From contig CAYUXI010000011.1 of assembly GCA_964448855.1 (NCBI GenBank), forward strand, positions 14,239-78,238: a DNA stretch of 64,000 nucleotides, read 5' to 3'. The DNA is from QAMX01 sp964448855 (lineage in GTDB: Bacteria > Bacillota > Clostridia > Oscillospirales > QAMX01). Below the pieces are notes generated by a model. That model made no database searches. It was not told the DNA's origin and saw only the letters and a list, made by a program, of their open reading frames with translations. The position numbers were made by a program, and so were the translations under genes. This document shows positions 34,274 to 41,911 of the stretch, in pieces; position 1 is the stretch's first letter; every line of letters begins with the position of its first letter.

Positions 34274-34367
34274 CCAATCAACCTCCTGATTGTGTGAAAA
34301 TGCATTCCGTTTTCCTGCATCCGGACGGTTCGCGTCGAACTGCTGGATTCCGGAAATCGCTGGTTGT

Positions 34368-34396
34368 ATGATAGCATGTCAACGGGCAAATGTCAA
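34368..34396 (-). promoter_or_regulatory. Promoter of the DUF1080 gene
   Basis: Minus strand perfect TTGACA (34391-34396), 17-base spacer, TATCAT (34368-34373). Confidence 0.8.
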
Positions 34397-34440
34397 GAAA
34401 AAACGAGAAAAAACAGAGAATAGACAGATCGGCTGTCTAC

Positions 34441-34469
34441 TTGCGAAAGGCGAGGGAACGTGGTATAAT
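34441..34469 (+). promoter_or_regulatory. Promoter of the M42 peptidase operon
   Basis: TTGCGA (34441-34446), 17-base spacer, TGGTATAAT extended -10 (TATAAT 34464-34469). Confidence 0.8.
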
Positions 34470-34532
34470 AGGAAAAGAGACTCAAAGAATAATCGGCTGA
34501 CAACTGAAAGCTCAGCCGAATGGGAGGCTGCC

Positions 34533-35567
34533 ATGACTTTACAAACGATTTTGCAGGAGCTGGTAGACGCTTCGGCTCCTGCCGGATTCGAAACCCCGGC
34601 AGAAGCGTCACTGTCTGCCGCACTGACAGAAGCCGGATGTGAGCTCCGCCGGGATCGGCTCGGTTCCTTGCTGGCTCTTCGCAAATGCGGCGTCGCCAAC
34701 GCACCCTTTCTGATGCTGGATGCCCATATGGACGAAATTGGCCTGATTGTCACCCATATCGACGAACAGGGCTTTGTGCATTTCGGCGCACTGGGCGGCG
34801 TTGATGTCCGCACCCTGCCGGACAGAGAGGTATCCGTCCTCTGTGATCCGCCGCTGGCCGGTGTGGTCTGCTGCCTGCCGCCCCATGTGCAGTCTTCGGA
34901 TGAAATGAAATCCTTCCCCAAACTGACCGATTTGGCCATCGACTGCGGTTTTTCTGCCGAAACGGCTCGAAACCGCATTCAGCCGGGTACCCCGGTCGTT
35001 TTCTGCCATCATCCGTCTGAGCTTCTGAACCAGCGGTTTGTCTCCAAAGCGCTGGACAACCGGATTTCCATGGCCGTTCTGACGTGCGTGATGCAGCAGC
35101 TGAAGGACGCCGCGCTCGATTATGATATCGTCATGGCCGCTACCACGATGGAAGAGGTCGGCGGCAGAGGTGCCCGGACGGCTGCCTTTGGGCTGGAACC
35201 GGATGCGGCCATTGTTCTGGATGTGACATTTGCCGATGCAAAGGGCGTTCCTTCTGAGCGCACCATTCCCATGGACGAATTGACCGTATGCGTCGGCCCG
35301 GAATGCGACCGACCGCTGACCGCGCAAATTCGGCGCACCGCCGAAGCGCTGAATATCCCGCTGCGTTCGGAGGTCTGCCCGCGCTCGACCGGAACCAACG
35401 GCAGCGATATCCAGATTTCACGCGCCGGTGTGCCGGTTGCCGTGCTGTCCATCCCGGTTCGCAATATGCATACGCCGGTTGAAATGGTTTCCTTGAAAAC
35501 GGCGGATCATGCGGTTCAACTGATGCATGACCTCCTGACCAATCTGAAAGGCGGTGATCTGTTATGA
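34533..35567 (+). CDS. M42 family metalloaminopeptidase, paralogue 1
   Basis: The 344-residue cytosolic di-zinc aminopeptidase (glutamyl/deblocking aminopeptidase type) shows MLDAHMDEIGLIVTHI with the first metal His and Asp, ALDNRISM with the bridging Asp, TTMEEVGGRGA with the catalytic Glu pair, VLDVTFAD and a late SIPVRNMHTPVEMV His ligand. GGGAGG precedes ATG 34533. It overlaps the next M42 gene by four bases. M42 enzymes form large tetrahedral complexes; two paralogues could form a mixed complex. Confidence 0.92.
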   Translation: MTLQTILQELVDASAPAGFETPAEASLSAALTEAGCELRRDRLGSLLALRKCGVANAPFLMLDAHMDEIGLIVTHIDEQGFVHFGALGGVDVRTLPDREVSVLCDPPLAGVVCCLPPHVQSSDEMKSFPKLTDLAIDCGFSAETARNRIQPGTPVVFCHHPSELLNQRFVSKALDNRISMAVLTCVMQQLKDAALDYDIVMAATTMEEVGGRGARTAAFGLEPDAAIVLDVTFADAKGVPSERTIPMDELTVCVGPECDRPLTAQIRRTAEALNIPLRSEVCPRSTGTNGSDIQISRAGVPVAVLSIPVRNMHTPVEMVSLKTADHAVQLMHDLLTNLKGGDLL

Positions 35568-36589
35568 AATCCATTCTGAAAACCTTGTGCCGGACAGACG
35601 GCGTCTCCGGCGATGAATCGGCCGTTCGCGCCTGCATCCGAACCATGGTGGAGCCTTGGGCGGATGAGCTGCGCGAAGATCGGCAGGGCAATCTCTGTGT
35701 GCTGCGCCGCGGCCAGTGCAGCGGCGAGTTCGTCCGCATGATTTGCGCCCATATGGATGAGGTCGGCTTCATCGTGACCCATATCGACGATCAGGGCTAT
35801 CTGCGCATTGAACCGGTCGGCGGAATCGACCTCCGCGTCGCACTCGGCCGAACCCTCCGGATTCACGGCCAAAACGGTACGGTGTACGGCGTGACCGGTG
35901 TGACACCGATTCACCTGACGGAAGAGTCCGACCGTCGGACGACGCCGAAGCAGCTGTATCTGGATATCGGTGCCACCAGCCGGGAAGAAGCCGAAGCGGT
36001 TGCTTCGGTCGGCGATTTTGCATCGTTTGTGACGGAACCGGCGGATTTCGGCGAGGGAATGCTGAAGGCCAAAGCCATTGATGACCGGCTTGGCTGTGCC
36101 GTCATGATTGAAATGCTGCGCACCCAAGCACCGTGCAAATATGATACCTGGTTTGTTTTTACCACGCGTGAAGAGGTTGGTGGTGCCGGTGCCAAGGCGG
36201 CCAGCTTTGCCCTGAACCCGACGGAAGCTCTCGTTCTGGAAGGAACGACGGCAGCTGACATTGTCGGAATTGAAGGGGAGAAACGCGTCTGCTGTGCCGG
36301 AAAGGGTCCGGTCATCAGCTATATGGATCGCTCTACCATTTACAGCCCCGTCCTGTTCCGCAAGCTCATGCGGCTGGCCTCTGAGCAGAGCATTCCGACA
36401 CAGACAAAAATGATCGTTGCAGGCGGTACCGACGCGGGGAGCATCACGGTTTCGCGTGCGGGTATCCCGTGCGCAGGCATTTCAGCACCGGTTCGCTACC
36501 TCCATGCACCGGCCTCCGTTGTGTCGTGGCAGGACTGCGAAGACATTCTGAAGCTGGCTTGCCTGTATGCAGCCAGCGAGATCGACTGA
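35564..36589 (+). CDS. M42 family metalloaminopeptidase, paralogue 2
   Basis: The 341-residue second M42 enzyme has the same metal and catalytic motifs: MICAHMDEVGFIVTHI, KAIDDRLGCAV, TTREEVGGAGAKAA, VLEGTTAAD and APVRYLHAPASVV. The start overlaps the stop of paralogue 1 (ATGA), so translation is coupled. The pair differs too much to be a recent duplication. A terminator follows. Confidence 0.92.
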   Translation: MKSILKTLCRTDGVSGDESAVRACIRTMVEPWADELREDRQGNLCVLRRGQCSGEFVRMICAHMDEVGFIVTHIDDQGYLRIEPVGGIDLRVALGRTLRIHGQNGTVYGVTGVTPIHLTEESDRRTTPKQLYLDIGATSREEAEAVASVGDFASFVTEPADFGEGMLKAKAIDDRLGCAVMIEMLRTQAPCKYDTWFVFTTREEVGGAGAKAASFALNPTEALVLEGTTAADIVGIEGEKRVCCAGKGPVISYMDRSTIYSPVLFRKLMRLASEQSIPTQTKMIVAGGTDAGSITVSRAGIPCAGISAPVRYLHAPASVVSWQDCEDILKLACLYAASEID

Positions 36590-36635
36590 TTCGCTCGGAC
36601 GCAATCGATCCAAATCACCCAAGATACACTTCCAA

Positions 36636-36675
36636 ACAAACGACATTCAACTTCCGTTGGGTGTCGTCTGTTTTT
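36636..36675 (+). terminator. Terminator after the M42 operon
   Basis: ACGACATTCAAC pairs with GTTGGGTGTCGT (two G-T pairs) around TTCC, then a T-rich tail. Confidence 0.8.
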
Positions 36676-36742
36676 GTGCGAAATCAGCTATGATCTGTCC
36701 GATCGAGATTCGGCAAAAGTGGACTTGCACAAATGCACCAAA

Positions 36743-36813
36743 ACACAATATCTTGTGGCAGTTATGTTTCTATCACACAAGATGTTGACACAGTCCTTCG
36801 GCTGTGGTATAAT
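36743..36813 (+). promoter_or_regulatory. nrdDG promoter with two NrdR boxes
   Basis: ACACAATATCTTGTGG (36743-36758) and ACACAAGATGTTGACA (36775-36790) resemble the NrdR-box consensus and start 32 bases apart, about three helical turns, the spacing known for NrdR. The second overlaps a perfect TTGACA (36785-36790), followed by 17 bases and TATAAT (36808-36813, with upstream TGG). NrdR, the nucleotide-sensing repressor of ribonucleotide reductase genes, should therefore repress nrdDG. Confidence 0.85.
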
Positions 36814-36819
36814 ATCAAC

Positions 36820-37024
36820 CGAACTGAAAATAAACGTGACAGCGTTCGCTTGTTCCTTGGGCTGATTCGCAGAAAAATCGGGGATTTACCCCAGCTGCTG
36901 ATCTGCCGACCATGCAATCCAAGCGGGTGCAGGCACGCGATCTCATATCCAAATCAACATGAAACGGGGACAGGGCGTACCTTCCGGCCAGCCGGTCAGG
37001 GACGATTCGAAAGGAAGAAGCAAT
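36820..37024 (+). other. Roughly 200-base leader of nrdD
   Basis: No supported gene lies here. Short hairpins are visible (GGGG/CCCC near 36881-36894 and CCGG/CCGG near 36981-36997). I recognise no riboswitch. Confidence 0.3.
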
Positions 37025-39223
37025 ATGAAAATCATCAAACGCAATGGCGCAGAGAATGACTTTGATCTCACCAAAATTCTATCTGCGGTCAGTCGCGCCA
37101 ATGACACGGTCGACGAATCCATCCGCATGACACCTGTGCAGATTCAGCGCATTGCAGAAAATGTCGTGCTGGCCTGCGAAAAGCTGGGGCGCTCGCCCAA
37201 CGTCGAGGAAGTGCAGGATCTGGTCGAAAAGCAGATCATGGCGCACGGCGCATACGAGGTCGCCAAAAATTACATCACGTATCGGTATGTCCGCGCACTG
37301 GTTCGTCAATCCAACACAACAGATGACAAAATCCTCAGCCTGATCGAATGCAACAACGAAGAGGCCAAGCAGGAGAACTCCAATAAGAATCCGGTCGTCA
37401 ATTCAACGCAGCGCGATTATATGGCCGGTGAAGTTTCACGCGATATCACCAACCGCATCCTGCTCCCGAAAGAAATTGTCGATGCACACAACGAGGGCAT
37501 CATCCATTTTCATGATGCCGACTATTTCGCGCAGCATATGCATAACTGCGACCTGGTCAATCTGGAAGATATGCTGCAAAACGGCACGGTTATCACCGGC
37601 ACGCTGATCGAACGGCCGCACAGCTTTTCGACCGCCTGCAACATCGCAACCCAGATCATTGCGCAGGTCGCGTCCAACCAGTACGGCGGCCAGTCGATTT
37701 CGCTGACCCATCTGGCACCGTTTGTCGATGTCTCCCGAAAGAAGATTCGCAAACAGGTGGAAGCAGAACTGGCCACGCTGAATGGCCAGCCGAGCGAAGA
37801 CCAGATTTGCCGGATTGTCGAGGAACGTCTGCGCGAAGAAGTCCGACGCGGCGTCCAGACCATCCAGTATCAGGTGGTCACACTTCTGACAACGAACGGT
37901 CAGGCGCCGTTCGTGACGGTTTTCCTCTATCTGGGCGAAGCAAACGGGGAACAGGAAAAGAAGGATCTTGCCTTGATTATTGAAGAAACGCTGCAGCAGC
38001 GCTATCAGGGCGTGAAAAATGAACAGGGCGTCTGGATTACGCCTGCCTTCCCGAAGCTCATCTATGTCCTGGAAGAAGACAATATCACGCCGGACGCACC
38101 ATATTATTACCTGACAGAGCTGGCCGCCAAGTGTACGGCTCGCCGCATGGTGCCCGACTACATCTCTGCCAAAAAAATGCAGGAGCTGAAAGGCGACGTC
38201 TATCCCTGCATGGGCTGCCGCTCCTTCCTGACGCCGGATCGCTTTACGGATGCCGGTGTCGGCAACGTGGCCAACGCCCAGAACTACGAACCGGGACGCC
38301 ATAAGTATTATGGCCGGTTCAATCAGGGCGTCGTGACGATCAGCCTGCCGGACGTTGCACTGTCTTCCGGCGGCAATGTTGACAAATTCTGGCAGATTCT
38401 CGATGAACGGCTCGAGCTGTGCCACCGTGCGCTCCAATGCCGTCACAACCGCCTGAAGGGAACGCTGTCGGATGCTGCGCCAATTCTCTGGCAGTACGGT
38501 GCCTGCGCACGACTGAAAAAAGGCGAAACGATCGATGCGCTGCTCTATAACGGCTATTCCACGATTTCGCTCGGCTACGCCGGTCTGTACGAATGTGTGA
38601 AATATATGACCGGCCACAGCCATACCGACCCGACTGCCACACCGTTTGCACTGAAAGTCATGCAGCGGTTGAATGACAAATGCAAGGAATGGAAGGCCGC
38701 AGAAAATATCGATTATTCGGTCTACGGCACACCGCTGGAATCCACCACCTATAAGTTCGCAAAATGCCTGCAAAAGCGCTTCGGCGTCATTCCGGGCATC
38801 ACGGACAAGGGCTATATCACCAATTCCTATCACGTCCATGTGACGGAGGAGATCGACGCATTTGAAAAGCTGGGCTTTGAAGCGCAGTTCCAGCCACTGT
38901 CTCCGGGCGGTGCCATCAGCTACGTCGAAGTCCCGGATATGCAGAATAACATCGAAGCCGTCATGAAACTGATGCGCTTTATCTACGACAATATTCTGTA
39001 CGCAGAGCTGAACACCAAGAGCGACTACTGCCAGAAATGCGGATGGGACGGCGAAATTGAAATTCGCGAGCAGGAAGGCAAACTGGTCTGGACGTGCCCG
39101 CAATGCGGCAATCAGGATCAGGATACCATGAACGTCGCCCGGCGCACCTGTGGCTACATCGGGACGCAGTACTGGAATCAGGGTCGCACCCAGGAAATCA
39201 AAGATCGCGTGCTCCATCTGTAA
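37025..39223 (+). CDS. nrdD: Anaerobic (class III) ribonucleoside-triphosphate reductase
   Basis: The 732-residue glycyl-radical enzyme reduces NTPs to dNTPs in the absence of oxygen, with formate as usual reductant. An N-terminal ATP-cone (KIIKRNGAENDFDLTKI, to about 95) gives allosteric control. The catalytic barrel includes HFHDADYFAQHMHNCDLVN. The C-terminus has a zinc site (YCQKCG and WTCPQCG) and the radical motif RRTCGYIG with Gly710. ATG 37025 follows AAAGGAAG. The activase nrdG lies 20 bases downstream, under NrdR control. No aerobic NrdAB is in view. Confidence 0.97.
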   Translation: MKIIKRNGAENDFDLTKILSAVSRANDTVDESIRMTPVQIQRIAENVVLACEKLGRSPNVEEVQDLVEKQIMAHGAYEVAKNYITYRYVRALVRQSNTTDDKILSLIECNNEEAKQENSNKNPVVNSTQRDYMAGEVSRDITNRILLPKEIVDAHNEGIIHFHDADYFAQHMHNCDLVNLEDMLQNGTVITGTLIERPHSFSTACNIATQIIAQVASNQYGGQSISLTHLAPFVDVSRKKIRKQVEAELATLNGQPSEDQICRIVEERLREEVRRGVQTIQYQVVTLLTTNGQAPFVTVFLYLGEANGEQEKKDLALIIEETLQQRYQGVKNEQGVWITPAFPKLIYVLEEDNITPDAPYYYLTELAAKCTARRMVPDYISAKKMQELKGDVYPCMGCRSFLTPDRFTDAGVGNVANAQNYEPGRHKYYGRFNQGVVTISLPDVALSSGGNVDKFWQILDERLELCHRALQCRHNRLKGTLSDAAPILWQYGACARLKKGETIDALLYNGYSTISLGYAGLYECVKYMTGHSHTDPTATPFALKVMQRLNDKCKEWKAAENIDYSVYGTPLESTTYKFAKCLQKRFGVIPGITDKGYITNSYHVHVTEEIDAFEKLGFEAQFQPLSPGGAISYVEVPDMQNNIEAVMKLMRFIYDNILYAELNTKSDYCQKCGWDGEIEIREQEGKLVWTCPQCGNQDQDTMNVARRTCGYIGTQYWNQGRTQEIKDRVLHL

Positions 39224-39243
39224 TGCAAAGGGGCTGAAACCAT

Positions 39244-39789
39244 ATGTATTACAGCGCTATCAAAAAAACGGACATTGCAAACGGCGTCGGTGTGCGTGTG
39301 ACGCTGTTTGTTTCCGGATGCCGCCGTCACTGCAAGGGCTGCTTCAATCCGGAAACCTGGAGCTTTACCAACGGCACAAAATATACGGAGGAAACGGAAC
39401 AGCTTCTGCTTCAGGCGCTTGCACCGTCCTTCATCAACGGCCTGACGCTGCTGGGCGGGGAACCGATGGAGCCGGAAAACCAGCCGGAGCTTTTTCGCCT
39501 GACCACGCGAGTCCGCAAGCAGCTACCGGAAAAGGACATCTGGTGCTACACCGGCTGTACGCTGGAATCCGACCTGATGCCCGGTGGTGCCTACTGCACG
39601 GAGGTGACCGCCGGACTGCTGCAACAGATTGATGTGCTCGTAGACGGTGCATTCCAGGAGGAACTGAAGGATTTGCGCCTGCTGTTTCGCGGCTCATCCA
39701 ATCAGCGCCTGATTGACATGAAGGCCACTCTGGCGGCCGGTGGCAGCGTTCAACCCTATGTTCCGCCGTATCCGGGCAGGGGAATCTGA
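39244..39789 (+). CDS. nrdG: Anaerobic ribonucleotide reductase-activating protein (radical SAM)
   Basis: The 181-residue radical-SAM activase generates the glycyl radical on NrdD. The 4Fe-4S motif is CRRHCKGC (Cys26, Cys30, Cys33), followed by TLLGGEPMEPEN (the GGE motif) and WCYTGCTLE. AAAGGGG precedes the ATG. Confidence 0.96.
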   Translation: MYYSAIKKTDIANGVGVRVTLFVSGCRRHCKGCFNPETWSFTNGTKYTEETEQLLLQALAPSFINGLTLLGGEPMEPENQPELFRLTTRVRKQLPEKDIWCYTGCTLESDLMPGGAYCTEVTAGLLQQIDVLVDGAFQEELKDLRLLFRGSSNQRLIDMKATLAAGGSVQPYVPPYPGRGI

Positions 39790-39817
39790 ATTTTTTTCAA
39801 AAATCTTCGAAAAACGC

Positions 39818-39846
39818 TTGCATTCCAAAACCGATTGTGATAAAAT
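39818..39846 (+). promoter_or_regulatory. Promoter of rpsB-tsf
   Basis: TTGCAT (39818-39823), 17-base spacer, TGATAAAAT (TAAAAT 39841-39846). The 120-base leader that follows holds a TTCAGAC/GTCTGAA hairpin (about 39926-39956), which might be an autoregulatory site. Confidence 0.72.
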
Positions 39847-39973
39847 ATGTAAGGTTGTCCGGATTGCCTCCGGCACCGTATTCTACTCACACATTGTTGT
39901 CTGCGCGATGTGCCGAAAGGTTCGTTTCAGACGGAAGCAATGTGGCGGTCTGAACAAATAAGGAGGAAACACA

Positions 39974-40729
39974 ATGGCAGTCGTATCAATGAAAAATCTT
40001 CTGGAGGCCGGTGTCCACTTTGGTCACCACACCCGTCGCTGGAACCCGAAAATGGCTCGTTACATCTTCACCGAGCGCAACGGGATCTACATCATTGACC
40101 TTCAGAAAACCGTAAAGAAGTTGGATGAAGCGTACAACTTCGTCCGCGACATCGCCGCCAACGGCGAAAGCATCCTGTTCGTCGGCACCAAGAAGCAGGC
40201 ACAGGACGCCATCAAGACGGAAGCAGAACGCTGCGGCCAGTTCTATGTCAACACCAGATGGCTCGGCGGTATGATGACCAACTTCAAAACCATCCAGAAA
40301 CGGATTGAACGTCTGGTTCAGCTCCAGACCATGGAATCGGACGGCACCTTTGATCTGCTCCCGAAAAAAGAAGTTATCAAGCTCCGCAATGAAATTGAAC
40401 GCCTGGAAAAATACCTGGGCGGTATCAAGGATATGAAGAAGCTGCCGGGTGCAGTGTTCGTTGTTGACCCGCGCAAAGAGCGGATTGTCATTGCCGAGGC
40501 CAGAAAGCTGGGCATCCCGATCGTCGCAATCGTCGATACCAACTGCGATCCGGACGAAATCGATTTCGTCATTCCGGGTAACGATGACGCAATCCGCGCA
40601 ATCAAACTGATCAGCCAGACCATGGCCAACGCCGTTCTCGAAGGCAAGCAGGGCGAGAGCTTTGCAGAAGGCGAGACCGCTGGCGATGCAGCCAACGCTG
40701 AAGAAGCTGCTGCACCGGTCGAGGCATAA
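39974..40729 (+). CDS. rpsB: 30S ribosomal protein S2
   Basis: The 251-residue protein matches S2: MKNLLEAGVHFGHHTRRWNPKM, YIFTERNGIYIIDLQKT, LFVGTKKQAQ, NTRWLGGMMTNFKTI, PGAVFVVDPRKERIVIAEA and VDTNCDPDEIDFVIPGNDDAIRAI. A short Ala/Glu-rich tail follows. AAGGAGG precedes the ATG. It is paired with tsf, the standard order. Confidence 0.99.
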   Translation: MAVVSMKNLLEAGVHFGHHTRRWNPKMARYIFTERNGIYIIDLQKTVKKLDEAYNFVRDIAANGESILFVGTKKQAQDAIKTEAERCGQFYVNTRWLGGMMTNFKTIQKRIERLVQLQTMESDGTFDLLPKKEVIKLRNEIERLEKYLGGIKDMKKLPGAVFVVDPRKERIVIAEARKLGIPIVAIVDTNCDPDEIDFVIPGNDDAIRAIKLISQTMANAVLEGKQGESFAEGETAGDAANAEEAAAPVEA

Positions 40730-40761
40730 TCTGACGGATTGATTTTGAAAGGAGAAAAAAT

Positions 40762-41691
40762 ATGGCGATTACAGCTGCTGATATTAAAGCGCTTCGTGAT
40801 AAAACAGGCGTTGGTATGATGGAATGCAAGAAAGCATTGACCGAAGCAAACGGCGATGTGGAACAGGCGATTGTTCTGCTCCGTGAACGCGGCATTGCTG
40901 CTGCTGCCAAAAAGGCCAGCAGAGTTGCAGCAGAAGGTATGGTTTTCCCGTTCCTCTGCGAAAAATGCGGTGTTGCTGTTCTGATTGAAGTCAACTCCGA
41001 AACCGACTTTGCCGCAAAGAATGAAAAATTTGCTGACTTTGTCAAGGATCTCGCAAAGATCATTGCCAAGGAAAATCCGGCCGATGTGGACGCACTGCTG
41101 AAGCTGACCTATCCGGAATCCGGCCTGTCCGTTGAACAGGAACTGAACAACAAGATTCTGACGATTGGCGAAAACATCAAGATTCGCCGCTTCGTCCGCT
41201 ATGGTGCAGAAGACAACTGCATTTACTCGATCTACAACCACCACAACGCCGGTAAAGTTGCCGTCATTGCCAAACTGGCTGTTTCCGCGAACCTGTTGGG
41301 CAATGAAGAAGTCGAAAGCTTCGGCCACGACATCTGCATGGGCGTTGCAGCCAACCGTCCGGAATTCGTCTCCAGAGACGATGTCCCGGCAGAACGTCTC
41401 GAAAGCGAACGCGAGATTCTGAAGGTTCAGGCCATGAACGAAGGCAAGCCGGCCGCCGTCGCTGATAAGATTGTCAACGGCCGTCTCGGCAAGTTCTATG
41501 AAGAAGTCTGCCTCGTTGATCAGCCGTACATCCGCGACATGAAGATCAGCGTGAGCTCCTATGCAAACGACCTGGCAAAGCGCCTGGGCGGCGAAATCAA
41601 GGTCGTTGCCTATACGCGCTATGAATGCGGCGAAGGCATCGAAAAACGTGAAGACAACTTCGCAGAAGAAGTCGAAATAATGATGAAATAA
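40762..41691 (+). CDS. tsf: Elongation factor Ts
   Basis: The 309-residue guanine-nucleotide exchange factor for EF-Tu has the N-terminal UBA-like region ALRDKTGVGMMECKKALTEANGD and the core motif NSETDFAAKNEKF, which contacts EF-Tu. The remainder forms the two-subdomain core and ends KREDNFAEEVEIMMK. GGAGAAAA precedes the ATG. A terminator follows. Confidence 0.98.
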   Translation: MAITAADIKALRDKTGVGMMECKKALTEANGDVEQAIVLLRERGIAAAAKKASRVAAEGMVFPFLCEKCGVAVLIEVNSETDFAAKNEKFADFVKDLAKIIAKENPADVDALLKLTYPESGLSVEQELNNKILTIGENIKIRRFVRYGAEDNCIYSIYNHHNAGKVAVIAKLAVSANLLGNEEVESFGHDICMGVAANRPEFVSRDDVPAERLESEREILKVQAMNEGKPAAVADKIVNGRLGKFYEEVCLVDQPYIRDMKISVSSYANDLAKRLGGEIKVVAYTRYECGEGIEKREDNFAEEVEIMMK

Positions 41692-41720
41692 CTGCCGCTC
41701 GCCTCGAGTGACAGCTTCAG

Positions 41721-41757
41721 AGAAACGGCACAGATGGTTGTCTGTGCCGTTTCTTGT
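41721..41757 (+). terminator. Terminator after tsf
   Basis: GAAACGGCACAGA pairs with TCTGTGCCGTTTC, with a T-rich tail. Confidence 0.88.
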
Positions 41758-41820
41758 TGCCTGAGCGGAGAGCAGGGAAGAGCGCATTGAAAAAAGCTGA
41801 GAAAAGAATCCGCTCTGCTC

Positions 41821-41865
41821 TTGACCTGACCGCCTGAATCAGATATAATATACTATGATATCATA
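41821..41865 (+). promoter_or_regulatory. Promoter and candidate operator of the GH2 gene
   Basis: TTGACC (41821-41826), 17-base spacer, TATAAT (41844-41849). A perfect palindrome TATGATATCATA (41854-41865) covers the expected transcription start and could bind a repressor. Confidence 0.8.
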
Positions 41866-41911
41866 TGAGTTGGTGTACTGTTTTTTGCACCACATAGAAA
41901 TGAGGAAGTTT

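Noticed and set aside
37436..39217. 593-codon open frame on the minus strand opposite nrdD
   Set aside because: Antisense to a strongly supported gene with all NrdD motifs; no homology seen.
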